Positions 37,688 through 46,708 are shown, counted from the stretch's first letter. The stretch: DNA of 63,704 bases from an uncultured Lactobacillus sp. (GCF_947367085.1 NZ_CANBCP010000006.1:1-63704), one strand, 5' to 3'. The notes: generated from the sequence alone by a model not told the origin. A program made the numbers and translations.

Positions 37688-38228
37688 GAGATCTTTCTAA
37701 TAAATTTACGATTAACTTTACTAAGACGCAGCTGAAGAGCAGCATTGAAATCCAGCGTACTACAAAATACAAAATCATATTGAAGATTGAAAATTGATTG
37801 TAACCATTTTTAAAAAAGTCATATAAGTAGGTAACAATCGTAGTTGTTGTAGCTGATAAAAATAGGGTGAACCAACCGTAATGTTTGTATCCGGTTAAAG
37901 TAAAACCTAATTCGTTACCGAGGCCTTGAATAAAACCAGATAAGAAGTTGGCGGCTCCCCATTGTGCCATGGCGAAGGTTTCAACACAAGAGCCTAAAAA
38001 TTCACCTAAAAATGCGGCTGCTGGCAAACGAACTATAAATCCAGCTAGCGGGCCTGCCATACACCAAATCCCCATCGTAATATCATTTGCGAGTGGTCCA
38101 TAGCCAATTGGTGTTAATATTAAAGTCAAAAAGTTATAAATATTATCACTAGCGACATAAATAAACCCAAAGATAATAGCAATCAAGGTGATCAAAATAA
38201 TATCCTTAACGTGTAGTGTTCTTTTCAT
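37656..38228 (-). CDS. ykoE: ECF transporter S component for thiamine/HMP (YkoE-like)
   Basis: A 190-residue, six-segment membrane protein. It matches YkoE: GYGPLANDITMGIWCMAGPLA and WGAANFLSGFIQGLGNELGF are its conserved loops. S components bind the vitamin. The gene is the first of three and sits directly downstream of a TPP riboswitch on the same strand, which supports thiamine or a thiamine precursor as substrate. Ribosome site AAAAGGGAAAAA, which the upstream anti-terminator region could mask. Confidence 0.92.
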   Translation of the reverse strand: MKRTLHVKDIILITLIAIIFGFIYVASDNIYNFLTLILTPIGYGPLANDITMGIWCMAGPLAGFIVRLPAAAFLGEFLGSCVETFAMAQWGAANFLSGFIQGLGNELGFTLTGYKHYGWFTLFLSATTTTIVTYLYDFFKNGYNQFSIFNMILYFVVRWISMLLFSCVLVKLIVNLLERSHVINLQTTQD

Positions 38229-38247
38229 TTTTTCCCTTTTCTAGGGG

Positions 38248-38272
38248 TAAAAAAAATACCCCAAAAGGGGTA
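38248..38272 (-). terminator. TPP riboswitch terminator
   Basis: On the minus strand TACCCC-TTTT-GGGGTA (38272-38257) is followed by eight T. A further ACCCC lies just downstream and could compete for the GGGG arm. Confidence 0.75.
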
Positions 38273-38295
38273 ACTAATAATAGTCTAAAAATAAA

Positions 38296-38366
38296 GCATT
38301 TTCCCTTCGCTGATGTTAGTCAGATCAGGTTCAATGGGTATATTCTCAGCCTGATGGCACCCCAAA
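38296..38366 (-). promoter_or_regulatory. TPP (THI-box) riboswitch
   Basis: On the minus strand the aptamer reads GGGGTGCC...CTGAGA...ACCC...ACCTGATCTG...GCGAAGGGA, which contains the two diagnostic thiamine-pyrophosphate-contacting elements (CTGAGA and ACCTGATCTG). A terminator lies between it and ykoE. TPP binding should switch the transporter operon off. Confidence 0.95.
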
Positions 38367-38371
38367 ATTCT

Positions 38372-38385
38372 TGTTTACGCTTTCA
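38372..38385 (-). promoter_or_regulatory. candidate cre site upstream of the thiamine operon
   Basis: On the minus strand TGAAAGCGTAAACA matches the cre consensus TGWAANCGNTNWCA at 13 of 14 positions. It lies a few bases 5' of the riboswitch, near where the promoter should be. Confidence 0.4.
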
Positions 38386-38480
38386 ATAATATACTAAAAG
38401 TGTAAATCTCACAAGTATAACTAAATCCATCTTGTCAATAAGGTATAATAAATATAAAGGAAAGCACAAGGAGAGTCTAA

Positions 38481-39422
38481 ATGGCCACTTTTTCTTTAAA
38501 TAGTTATATTTTTGATTTATTAAGAAATAAACGCGATCAAAGTAATGAGGTTAGGATTGAACCTAAAGATAATAATTTTAGCTTGTATAGTCTTTATGTT
38601 GAACGTCAGCACCCGGATTCGGTTTCGTATCGCACTGATACTCCTACGCTTTTGATGTGTATCAATGGGGAAGCAAAGGTATTTACTAAAGAGCTGACAG
38701 TTAAATTAGAACCTGGAAATATTATTTTCGTAAATTCGGAAGTAAACTATGCAATTCAAATTGATAACTCAGATGCATTACTCATTAAATTTAAAATGAG
38801 GCCACGTTATAACTGGCAAAGTGAGCTAGTAAGCTTGCGTTTAGCTCATAGCCAAGAAAAAAAGTTAGTAGCTCTGTTTTTAAATCAGCTTAAGCAAAAT
38901 GGATATTTCTGTTTTAAAAATACTTCAGTGATGTGGCCAAGCCAGATCTTAAAAGAACTTATTCAAGAATATGTGAATGGTAGTTTGTTTATGGGACCAA
39001 TGGCTAAAAGCTATGTGAGTTTGATAATTTTTTCATCATTACGTATGCAGCACTTTGTGATGCCGCAAGAACAAGAGGCTCAAGAGTTTAAAGATCGTTT
39101 ATTAGATGAATATATCAATGCACATTATAATGAGATTTCCTTAGAAAAGGCTGCTAAGTACTTTGGTTTTAATAAGAATTACTTCTCAAGTATGATTAAA
39201 GAAAAGACTGGAAAAAGCTTCGTAGACCATGTTGATGAAAGACGCATGAGAGAAGCCAAGCGTTTATTAGCTCAGCCCGATGTTTCATTATATGAAATTA
39301 TCACGCGGGTCGGTTATTCGAGTAAGTCTTTCTTTTATAAAAAGTTCAATCGCTATTATGGAATGACGCCAGCAGCAATGCGCAAAAAGCTTTTCCAAGA
39401 AGCAAAAATGAATTTGAAATAG
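38481..39422 (+). CDS. AraC-family transcriptional regulator
   Basis: A 313-residue regulator. The N-terminal half has a cupin-like effector fold (LEPGNIIFVNSEVNYAIQ, about 75-92). The C-terminal ~100 residues hold two helix-turn-helix motifs (ISLEKAAKYFGFNKNYFSSM and ISLEK...VSLYEIITRVGYSSKSFFYK) ending in the AraC signature FFYKKFNRYYGMTPAAMRKK. Start ATG follows AAGGAGAG. It stands alone, divergent from the thiamine operon and followed by a terminator. Ligand and targets unknown. Confidence 0.92.
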   Translation: MATFSLNSYIFDLLRNKRDQSNEVRIEPKDNNFSLYSLYVERQHPDSVSYRTDTPTLLMCINGEAKVFTKELTVKLEPGNIIFVNSEVNYAIQIDNSDALLIKFKMRPRYNWQSELVSLRLAHSQEKKLVALFLNQLKQNGYFCFKNTSVMWPSQILKELIQEYVNGSLFMGPMAKSYVSLIIFSSLRMQHFVMPQEQEAQEFKDRLLDEYINAHYNEISLEKAAKYFGFNKNYFSSMIKEKTGKSFVDHVDERRMREAKRLLAQPDVSLYEIITRVGYSSKSFFYKKFNRYYGMTPAAMRKKLFQEAKMNLK

Positions 39423-39448
39423 GATTAAAAAGATGCAACGCTTTTATG

Positions 39449-39485
39449 AACCCCGAAATTTGGACAAGAATTTCGAGGTTTTTTA
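39449..39485 (+). terminator. terminator of the AraC-family gene
   Basis: AACC-C-CGAAATT (39449-39460) pairs with AATTTCG-A-GGTT (39469-39480), then TTTT. Confidence 0.85.
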
Positions 39486-39517
39486 TGTCTAAAAGATAGG
39501 GATGCAGTTTTTTGCGC

Positions 39518-39549
39518 AAAAAAATGAAGATGTCATGTCAGACATCTTC
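39518..39549 (-). terminator. terminator of the CAP-domain gene
   Basis: GAAGATGTC (39526-39534) and GACATCTTC (39541-39549) are a perfect 9-bp inverted repeat; on the minus strand it is followed by ATTTTTTT. It lies about 150 bases after the CAP-domain gene stop; the gap between holds no gene. Confidence 0.65.
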
Positions 39550-39694
39550 TCAACAACATATTTAATTTTTTCTCTCAAATGTTTTTCTTTTTATCGGATC
39601 ATCCAAATCCGGTGCTTAATTTTTGTGCTTATTAATTGTGCTTAATTATCTTCTTAATCGATAAAGACATGTGTTAAATTATTACTTACTTGAA

Positions 39695-40594
39695 TTATCT
39701 AATGTTTGCGTTAACGTTGAATACTCGCTTGTTTGCTACGTAGCGACTTGCAACACCCATGAAGTGAACCGATACTCTTTGGTGGTTGTTCTTCATATCT
39801 GAGAAGCTTAAACCAAACATCTTAGTAGGAGCATCGTAACCTTTAAGGCTTCTCAAACCAAGTAAGTCACCTGCATGTTCCCATTCAGTGTAACGGCCAG
39901 CTAAACCATATTGAGCAGCAGTTCCGTAGTAGCCACCGAATAACATTTGCTTAACGTTGAAGTAAACTTGTTCTTTCAATGCGTACATTGTGCGGTAAGT
40001 GCCATGGAATTGGGAAGTAATTGGAAGACCAGCTTCATCTTCGTAAACTTGACCAGCGTTCTTTAAGCCGCTGGCAACTGCTGCACGGGTGATACCTGCA
40101 ACGTAGTGGTTTGGATCCCAAACACTCTTGTTATTGTCGTGGTATTCTTTAGCAACTCTGTCGGCAAAAGCCATAGCTGACTTGTTAAGAACCCAAGGTT
40201 GTTTGCCCATTTGAGCTCTAGCTGAGTTAATCAAGCTTAAAGCGTAACGGTTGATTTCAAGTTTTTGAGCCCAAGTCATGTTAGTAGTATTAACCATTTC
40301 TTGCTTGTCGCTAGCTTTGTTATCGTAGAAGGTATTTTGTTTCATACCGTTCATAGAAGCTTGAATTAAAGCTTGCTTATCTTTAGCAGAAATACGATTG
40401 TTGTTAACGTTTAAAATTCTTTGCTTGGTGTAACCAGCAGGAAGTTTAATAGTTGTTTGCTCAATAGTAGCAGCTTGAACAGTGCTAGTTTCAATTGGGC
40501 TGATTGGGCTATTAACATTGTTAACAGCGGCAATACCGCCGATTGTTAATAGGGAAGCAATTGAAACTTCGGATAATAATTTAACGTTTTTCAT
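39695..40594 (-). CDS. secreted CAP/SCP-domain surface protein (SEC10/PgrA-like)
   Basis: A 299-residue exported protein. Signal peptide about 1-42 (SIASLLTIGGIAAVNNVNS, cleavage near VQAAT). The CAP-like domain is at about 110-270: INRYALSLINSARAQMGKQP, FADRVAKEYHD, EWEHAGDLLG and VSVHFMGVAS. This resembles the domain of SEC10/PgrA surface-exclusion proteins and of lactobacillar surface proteins. No LPXTG or other anchor is visible, so it is secreted or held non-covalently. Residues HYVAG, EDEAG and EWEHAG supply possible catalytic-like His/Glu. Very long AT-rich upstream region with TGTTAT motifs. Confidence 0.82.
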   Translation of the reverse strand: MKNVKLLSEVSIASLLTIGGIAAVNNVNSPISPIETSTVQAATIEQTTIKLPAGYTKQRILNVNNNRISAKDKQALIQASMNGMKQNTFYDNKASDKQEMVNTTNMTWAQKLEINRYALSLINSARAQMGKQPWVLNKSAMAFADRVAKEYHDNNKSVWDPNHYVAGITRAAVASGLKNAGQVYEDEAGLPITSQFHGTYRTMYALKEQVYFNVKQMLFGGYYGTAAQYGLAGRYTEWEHAGDLLGLRSLKGYDAPTKMFGLSFSDMKNNHQRVSVHFMGVASRYVANKRVFNVNANIR

Positions 40595-41123
40595 AATAAT
40601 CTTCTCGACTTTCTAAATTACCTAAGTAAGTAACATGTTTTTCTCTTTTAAATCTCTCAACAACTGTATAATAACAGGTATTTGAGGCTTGTCTAGCTGT
40701 GTATATATTTAAATAACATTGATAGTTATTTAATGATGACAAGTGTTATTCTTGTCTAAGCGGGTAGAACTCATTAGGTAATAGACGTTATTTATAAAAC
40801 AGGTGATTAAATAATCGAAAAATAATTTTTGAAAAAACGCAAATATATAAAATAGTGTATAAATGACTACTGTTATGCCAAACACAAAGATTTATTATAA
40901 TAAAAAATAATGTTATTGATAAAAATATACTTATTTAACTATAAAAGAATGTTTATGGAATCTTAGGTATAAAGTCGCAATCGATAATTGTATAGAAAAT
41001 ATGTTATTTAAATTACAAATTATGTTATTTTTAAAATACCTAAATGACAATAATATATAAGGACGGTGTGCATAAAATAAATACAAAATATAAAGACTCT
41101 ATAATTTTGTTATTTATTTAATT
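40595..41123. promoter_or_regulatory. long AT-rich region with repeated TGTTAT / ATAACA motifs
   Basis: No gene is visible in 529 bases. ATAACA or TGTTAT occurs at 40671, 40713, 40744, 40871, 40911, 41002, 41023 and 41108. The two at 41002 and 41023 are direct repeats 21 bases apart, two helix turns; the pair at 40711-40753 resembles that upstream of 12056. TGTTAT fits the WalR half-site TGTWAH. It probably contains the promoter of the CAP-domain gene. Confidence 0.45.
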
Positions 41124-41165
41124 AAAAAAAGATGGAACTCTTTGAAATTAGAGTTCCATCTTTTT
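41124..41165. terminator. terminator of the C39-peptidase gene
   Basis: AAAGATGGAACTCT (41128-41141) and AGAGTTCCATCTTT (41150-41163) form a perfect 14-bp stem with A and T runs; on the minus strand it ends the gene at 41191. Confidence 0.9.
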
Positions 41166-41190
41166 GTCTTATCTAGTATTCGTCTAAAAA

Positions 41191-42666
41191 CTAAATAGTA
41201 GTTAATGCGTTGTTTCCGCCCTTGTAGGCAAATTCGCGTGAAATTGAACTAGCGCTTACCCAAGCAATAGGACCTAAATCGTAGCCATTGTAGATACCTT
41301 CACGTTGACCACTACCACCTTTGAAGAAGTGTTTGTTCATGTAAAGTGGGTCGTGTACTAAGAAAGTATTGTTAGCTGGATTATAACCAAAGATTACCTT
41401 ACAGTGGTTTCTTGCCCATTGTTGGCCAGCAACACCTTTACCGTTACCGTTGTATGATGACCATCCGTAGTAAAGAACAGGGTGACCAGCTTCAATTAAC
41501 TTCGCAATGTTTCCTAAAGAAACACCAGAAATATCTCTAATCTTGCTGTCGCCTAGAGCATGAGCATAGTTAGTCAAAGCTTTTGAGTTGATAACAGCAG
41601 TAAAGCCGGCGCCGTTATAAGGATTACCATCTTGACCACCTTGAGCTTTATTGCGTGGTAAGTGATCTTGCATGTATCTTAATTTTGCTTCTTCGCTTGA
41701 GCCTGGAACATTCTTCCATGTGCCGTCATATTTCATAAGCATTGATAAAGCAGCTGAAGCACAACCCCATGGAGCAAATACTGGGTTGTATTGAGTAGTG
41801 TAGTATTCACGAGAAGAAGCGTTGTTCTTTAATACGCGTTCTTTACCATTAGCAACACCTTCGATTACCCAGTGGGCATCAACCCATTGATTACCACCTA
41901 AGTTGTAGTAAAGGTTGTTGTTAACAGTCTTTTTGCCAAATGTTGACCATGCAGTTCCGTTAGCTAGATGACGACCTGCGTAGCGCATTGCATTATTTCT
42001 TTCGTTGTAAAGAGCAATGCCGTAGTGTGGAGTATAGCCAACAACTACAAATGAACCCTTAGGAAGGGCAGTCATTCCATTAGTGGAAGCAGTTGGTTTG
42101 TTTACTGGAGTGTTAGCTTGTGGAGTTGCAACAACTTTTTTGTTGTTAGCAGCATTAACTAAGTACTTACCGTCAACCCATTGGTTACCACCAAGATTGT
42201 AAAGGCGCATGTTCTTTTCAGTTAAGTCAGTATATGAAAATACCTTCCATTGAGAACCACTTTGTAATCTACGTGGTGCAATCCAGCTTAATGAATTGTC
42301 GTCATTAAGCTTCCATAAGTTAACACCGTAGCCTTTAATGTAATTAATTTTACCAGTGAACTGGTCAGCAACTACTTTTCTAGTATTAGCTGGTTTAGCT
42401 GGTTGTTGGGGTGTCTGATTAGTTGCTGGAGTTTGGTTAGCTGCATTTTGATTTTGGTTTTGATTAGCAGCTTGATCCTTGTTTTCACTGTTGTTAGCAG
42501 TTTCAGCAGCTGGTTGAGCGGCTTTGTTTTGCTCAGTGGTAGTGGTTTGGCTAGTTGCAGCGGCATTTGTAGTATCAGTAGTGTCAGCTTTAACGACATT
42601 AGAATTTACAGCAAATAATCCGGCAGCAAAAAGCGTAGATAATAAGATTGCAGATCTATGTTTCAT
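41191..42666 (-). CDS. secreted C39-like cysteine peptidase with SH3-type wall-binding repeats
   Basis: A 491-residue exported protein. ATG 42666 follows GGAGGAAAAG; the in-frame TTG at 42693 overlaps no proper site. The signal peptide ends near VVKADT. A Gln/Asn/Ala/Thr-rich linker (about 27-95) follows. Two SH3-like modules come next: one ending MRLYNLGGNQWVDGKYL, the other LYYNLGGNQWVDAHWV. The C-terminal C39-type domain has Cys in WGCASAALSMLMKY, His in NHCKVIFGY and Asp in LVHDPL. These match a papain-like triad. It is probably a wall-associated peptidase or bacteriocin-type protease of unknown target. Confidence 0.85.
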   Translation of the reverse strand: MKHRSAILLSTLFAAGLFAVNSNVVKADTTDTTNAAATSQTTTTEQNKAAQPAAETANNSENKDQAANQNQNQNAANQTPATNQTPQQPAKPANTRKVVADQFTGKINYIKGYGVNLWKLNDDNSLSWIAPRRLQSGSQWKVFSYTDLTEKNMRLYNLGGNQWVDGKYLVNAANNKKVVATPQANTPVNKPTASTNGMTALPKGSFVVVGYTPHYGIALYNERNNAMRYAGRHLANGTAWSTFGKKTVNNNLYYNLGGNQWVDAHWVIEGVANGKERVLKNNASSREYYTTQYNPVFAPWGCASAALSMLMKYDGTWKNVPGSSEEAKLRYMQDHLPRNKAQGGQDGNPYNGAGFTAVINSKALTNYAHALGDSKIRDISGVSLGNIAKLIEAGHPVLYYGWSSYNGNGKGVAGQQWARNHCKVIFGYNPANNTFLVHDPLYMNKHFFKGGSGQREGIYNGYDLGPIAWVSASSISREFAYKGGNNALTTI

Positions 42667-42936
42667 GTCTTTTCCTCCGAAAATTGATTCCAATAAGAGA
42701 TTCTAGCATAATTTTAATAACGTGTAACTAGTAAATTTTCTCTCTGTAATGTTTGAATAGAGAATTTGTTTTTATTATTATCTGAGAAAATACCATTAAT
42801 CTGCGAAAATTTTTGTTTCAAAATGAAATAACATATATAAATTGCATACTTATAACTGTTATAAAAAAACACTTTATTAAAAAGCACAAAATAGTAAAAT
42901 AAGAAGAATGAAAATAAAAAAGTGAGGTAAGTATTA
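42667..42936. promoter_or_regulatory. divergent AT-rich promoter region
   Basis: The 270-base gap between divergent genes holds no ORF. AAATAACATATAT (42826-42838) and ACTGTTATAAA (42856-42866) make a third pair of the AATAACA / TGTTAT type, 71 bases before the plus-strand gene at 42937. Both promoters should be here. Confidence 0.35.
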
Positions 42937-43812
42937 ATGAAAAAATGTCCGAATTGTGGATCGCTAATGGATGCTAGTGTTAATTTTTGTACTAGCTGTG
43001 GAGCAGATTTGAGACAAATTCCAGTTGAAAATTCTCAACAAAATCCTGCCCAAAATCCTCAGCCAGTGCAGCCAACTAGTCCAGCTCAACAAGCTGCTCC
43101 AGTTCAACATGAAAATCCAACCAATGTTCCAAATCCTAACTTGCAACAAACACCACAACCAGCACCAAGTCGTACCCAAACGACTGCTCCTGCGCAACCA
43201 TCTGGTTTTGCTCTTTACTGGGACTGGTTAGTTGCTTCTTGGAAGACTCCAACTGCTGCTTTAAGCAAGGAAAAATGGTATGGAGCTGTTAATATTTTAG
43301 CTGAAATTTTGCTCGTAGCTATTGCTTGCTGGGAAATGATGCAAAAAGGTGTCAGTTCTGTAACGTCTGGAATTGGTTCACTTATTCCGCAAGTATCTAG
43401 TTATGCTAGCCAGCAAGTGCAAAATGTGGGTGTTCAATTATTCTTTGCACTTTTGATTGCCTCATTAGTGATGATTCTTGGTGCTTGGGCAACACATGCA
43501 TTTTTATTTGCGGATCATAGCAGCTTTATCGATCAAATAAATGACATTGGTCAAGCAAGTAACTATAACTTGATTATGGCTGTAGTTGTGTTTGTTTTAG
43601 CCTTTATTGGTGGCGCTAATGGTTTTATTGGATTTTTAATGTTAGCTATGAACATTGTTTTCTTAGCCAGTGTCATTGCAAGCGCAATGGGTAATAAAAC
43701 AGCTAAGCGCGATCGTTTATTTGGTGCTTTGATTTTACTCGTAATTATCTTAGCAGCAGTTTTGATTTTTGCTGGTATTGGAGCTAACGCTGTTAAGTCA
43801 GTTGGTATTTAA
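42937..43812 (+). CDS. zinc-ribbon membrane protein of unknown function
   Basis: A 291-residue protein. The N-terminus has a zinc ribbon KKCPNCGSLMDASVNFCTSCGADL (two CxxC pairs, residues 4-7 and 19-22). A Gln/Pro-rich linker (about 33-85) follows. The C-terminal half has four to five hydrophobic segments (IPQVSSYASQQV..FFALLIASLVMILGAW, LIMAVVVFVLAFIGG, FLMLAMNIVFLASVIA, LILLVIILAAVLIFAGIG). This resembles the TcaA/YvbJ-like group only in the ribbon-plus-membrane layout. It sits alone before a terminator and faces the C39-peptidase gene. Role unknown. Confidence 0.75.
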   Translation: MKKCPNCGSLMDASVNFCTSCGADLRQIPVENSQQNPAQNPQPVQPTSPAQQAAPVQHENPTNVPNPNLQQTPQPAPSRTQTTAPAQPSGFALYWDWLVASWKTPTAALSKEKWYGAVNILAEILLVAIACWEMMQKGVSSVTSGIGSLIPQVSSYASQQVQNVGVQLFFALLIASLVMILGAWATHAFLFADHSSFIDQINDIGQASNYNLIMAVVVFVLAFIGGANGFIGFLMLAMNIVFLASVIASAMGNKTAKRDRLFGALILLVIILAAVLIFAGIGANAVKSVGI

Positions 43813-43828
43813 TTTAACTATGCGTACA

Positions 43829-43861
43829 AAAATAAGCAGGTGATTCACCTGCTTATTTTTA
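43829..43861. terminator. bidirectional terminator
   Basis: AAAATAAGCAGGTG (43829-43842) and CACCTGCTTATTTT (43846-43859) form a perfect 14-bp stem between the convergent zinc-ribbon and htpX genes. Confidence 0.9.
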
Positions 43862-44767
43862 TTACATTTTTTCTAAACGTTTAATGCGCTCACTTGTAGG
43901 TGGGTGGGTATCAAATAAACTTGAAAAACCTTGCCCATTTTTAAATGGATTTTCAATGTACATCCCTGCACTTGAGCGATCGGCTTGCTTCATTGGACCA
44001 CTGTCTGAAATTTTTTCTAAAGCTGAAATTAGTCCTTGAGGATTCCGTGTTAATTCAACACTTCCAGCGTCAGCTAAATACTCACGATTCCGCGATAATG
44101 CCATTTGCGCTAAACTTGCTGCGATCGGACCTAAGATTAAGACAAAGACAATAGCGACTAATTTAAAGACTATTTCGATAATATTAGAATTATTGTCGCG
44201 ATCATCATCACGAGAACTAGATGGACCAAAACACCAGATGTAGCGTGAAGCAAAGCTGGCAATAAATGAAATGACACCAACTAAGACGACACCGATCGTG
44301 GACACTAAAATATCATAGTTTCTTACGTGTGATAATTCGTGTCCGAGCACGCCTTCAAGCTCTTCACGATTTAGCTTTTCACGTAATCCTTTAGTCACTG
44401 CAACACTGCTATGTTTAGGATCGCGTCCTGTAGCAAATGCATTAGGACTAGGATCATTAATAATATAAACGCGCGGCATCGGAACTTGGGCAACCAGCGC
44501 CATATCTTCAACAATATGCCAAAGCTCAGGATCGTCTTGCTCTTTGATTTCTTGAGCATGGTTTAAATCCATTACAAGATTTGCGGGATTTTGTAAAACA
44601 ATAAATAGATAAATCAAACTCCCAATTACTGCCCAAATTATTCCGACAATTGGCTCGTCACCAATCATATAACCTAGCCCTGCACCAACCAGAGCCAGGA
44701 TAAGAACAAAAAGAATTAATAAAAAGGCAGTTTTACGCTTATTTTGTGCGATTTGCTGGTAGAGCAT
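43862..44767 (-). CDS. htpX: HtpX-type membrane zinc metalloprotease
   Basis: A 301-residue M48 protease. It has two N-terminal TM helices, then the catalytic HEXXH in GVLGHELSHVRNYD (about residue 142), two further TM segments, and the downstream Glu ligand in NREYLADAGSVELT. It degrades misfolded membrane proteins from the cytoplasmic face. It lies in a two-gene operon: lemA stop and htpX start share one base (ATGA-like overlap at 44767), a conserved arrangement. Confidence 0.96.
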   Translation of the reverse strand: MLYQQIAQNKRKTAFLLILFVLILALVGAGLGYMIGDEPIVGIIWAVIGSLIYLFIVLQNPANLVMDLNHAQEIKEQDDPELWHIVEDMALVAQVPMPRVYIINDPSPNAFATGRDPKHSSVAVTKGLREKLNREELEGVLGHELSHVRNYDILVSTIGVVLVGVISFIASFASRYIWCFGPSSSRDDDRDNNSNIIEIVFKLVAIVFVLILGPIAASLAQMALSRNREYLADAGSVELTRNPQGLISALEKISDSGPMKQADRSSAGMYIENPFKNGQGFSSLFDTHPPTSERIKRLEKM

Positions 44768-45324
44768 TAGAACTTAACTTGTGGAACCGCCTTTTCTTCA
44801 GTTGGTGTCTCAAGGTAGTTCATCTTGGTAAAGCCATGAAGCTTTGCAACTAGGTTAGATGGGAAGGTTGCAAGTTTTTGATCAAAAAATGCAACAGTTG
44901 AATTGTAAAGCTGACGTGAGTAAGCAATTTTGTTTTCAGTATTAGTTAACTCTTCTTGAAGCTTTAAGAAGTTTTGATTTGCCTTTAAGTCTGGATAATT
45001 TTCAGATAAGGCAAAGATACTCTTCAAAGAATCGGTAATTTGATTAGAAACCTTCATTTGTTCGGCGTGGTCACCAGCAGGAATATTAACTAGCTGATTA
45101 CGTAATTGAACAACTTTTTCAAAGGTGCCGCTTTCGTGTTTTGCGTAACCTTTAACAGTTTCAACGAGGTTAGGAATTAAGTCATTACGACGTTTTAATT
45201 GAACATCAATTTGACTCCATGCTTCTTCAGCGTGGATTTTTGCTTTCTGTAAGCCGTTATAAATCGCAATGTAAATTGCAACAAGTAGAACTAAAATGAT
45301 GATAATAACCCATGTAAGTCCCAT
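44767..45324 (-). CDS. lemA: LemA family protein
   Basis: A 185-residue protein with a single N-terminal TM (about 5-22, VIIIILVLLVAIYIAI) and a helical bundle outside (EEAWSQIDVQLKRRNDLIPN, TDSLKSIFALSENYPDLKAN). LemA is anchored with its N-terminus out; its biochemical role is unknown, but it is often next to htpX, as here. Start ATG 45324 follows AAGAGG. Complete at the family length. Confidence 0.95.
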   Translation of the reverse strand: MGLTWVIIIILVLLVAIYIAIYNGLQKAKIHAEEAWSQIDVQLKRRNDLIPNLVETVKGYAKHESGTFEKVVQLRNQLVNIPAGDHAEQMKVSNQITDSLKSIFALSENYPDLKANQNFLKLQEELTNTENKIAYSRQLYNSTVAFFDQKLATFPSNLVAKLHGFTKMNYLETPTEEKAVPQVKF

Positions 45325-45426
45325 AATTGTTCCTCTTTCTAAAATAAAAATCTTTTCAATATTTTAACAAATTAATGAATGATCGTATATAAAAAAGAGA
45401 TGCGCAGACACCTCTTTTAATAATTC

Positions 45427-46533
45427 TTAAAGTACAAAATCTAAGACCAGCCAGCCTAAGATCGTTAAGACAACTAAGCCGATAAATTGCAGTCCAGTAA
45501 ACACCCAGAAAAACTTTTTCTTAGAAACGGTTCCATTTTCTGAAAAACTCTTAAAGACTAACATGTTGGCCATTGATCCAACGATTGAGCCAAAACCACC
45601 AATGTTTGAACCCAAGAAAAGTGCTTCGGCGTAATTAGTGAACTTACCAATTAAAATTGTAGATGGAACATTGGAGATGAATTGACTGGAAATAATCGAA
45701 GTCAAAAATACTGAATGTTCTGAGAACATTGTCTGCTTAATAATCCACACAATAAATGGAATTTGCTGAATATCACTAATAAAAATGAAAAAGCATGTAA
45801 AAGTGAGCAGCAATGCATAATCTAAATGTAGCAAGATAGTTGGATTAATGAACAATGCTAAGGCAATTGCTACAATTGCCGGTACGTAAGCTGGTACCAC
45901 ATTGAAAACACCAAAGAAAAAGAAGATAGCCGCAGCAATTGTTAATGCTGTTGGGCGCCAGCTGATTTTGATATCTTCTAAAGGTACTTCTGGTAGCTTA
46001 GTATCTTTCACAAAAAATATTAAAACAACTAATATAATTGCACTGACTATTAATAACGGTAAGGACCAAGAAAAGAACTTTCCTGGGGTTACGTTATAAG
46101 TATTAACAATAAAAATATTGTGCGGGTTACCCCAGGGGGTAAAGGCAGCACCAATATTTGCTCCCATACCAATTAAAGTTACTGGTAAGATCTCAGGTAA
46201 GTGATTTCTTCTAGCAATTGTTAGGTATAACGGAATCAAAGTTAATACAGTAATATCATTAGTCAAAAACATTGCCGAAATTACAGACAAAGCTGTAAAA
46301 ATTGCCGTTAAACGACGTGTACTTCTTGCACTTGTTGTGAGCTTATATGCTAGAACGTCCAGTATATGCAAGTAGGCAAAGATTTGAATAATCGTCAGCA
46401 TTGCTAAGATGGAGAATAAGGTGTGAAAGTTAATATCACCAATCCGAGGCCTAGCAAAAAATAGACTGATAATCGTTAAAATGACCGTAACCTGAAGGAT
46501 TCGGTCTTTAGCGATATTCTTGATGACGGTCAT
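45427..46533 (-). CDS. SLC13/ArsB-type anion transporter
   Basis: A 368-residue, about 10-segment ion transporter of the divalent anion/Na+ symporter or ArsB-like superfamily. Characteristic loops are FLTNDITVLTLIPL and IGMGANIGAAFTPWGNPHNIF in the first half and ISSQFISNVPSTILI with LGSNIGGFGSI in the second, the inverted-repeat substrate loops. Slightly shorter than the usual 400-430. Substrate (dicarboxylate, sulfate or metalloid) cannot be told. It is single-gene, with a weak hairpin near its 3' end. Confidence 0.82.
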   Translation of the reverse strand: MTVIKNIAKDRILQVTVILTIISLFFARPRIGDINFHTLFSILAMLTIIQIFAYLHILDVLAYKLTTSARSTRRLTAIFTALSVISAMFLTNDITVLTLIPLYLTIARRNHLPEILPVTLIGMGANIGAAFTPWGNPHNIFIVNTYNVTPGKFFSWSLPLLIVSAIILVVLIFFVKDTKLPEVPLEDIKISWRPTALTIAAAIFFFFGVFNVVPAYVPAIVAIALALFINPTILLHLDYALLLTFTCFFIFISDIQQIPFIVWIIKQTMFSEHSVFLTSIISSQFISNVPSTILIGKFTNYAEALFLGSNIGGFGSIVGSMANMLVFKSFSENGTVSKKKFFWVFTGLQFIGLVVLTILGWLVLDFVL

Positions 46534-46708
46534 TAAGGTCCCCTCTTAAAAATAATTCAACATTTATATTTTGAACTCTTTTTCCTTAGATCGCAATGGT
46601 TTTTCATGACGCAAGTCACTTTTTTGTGATTTTATGTAAGCAAAATACTAAGAAAACAGTCCAAAAGTTGCTATACTTTAGTTAGTAACTTACATGGGAG
46701 GTTAAATT

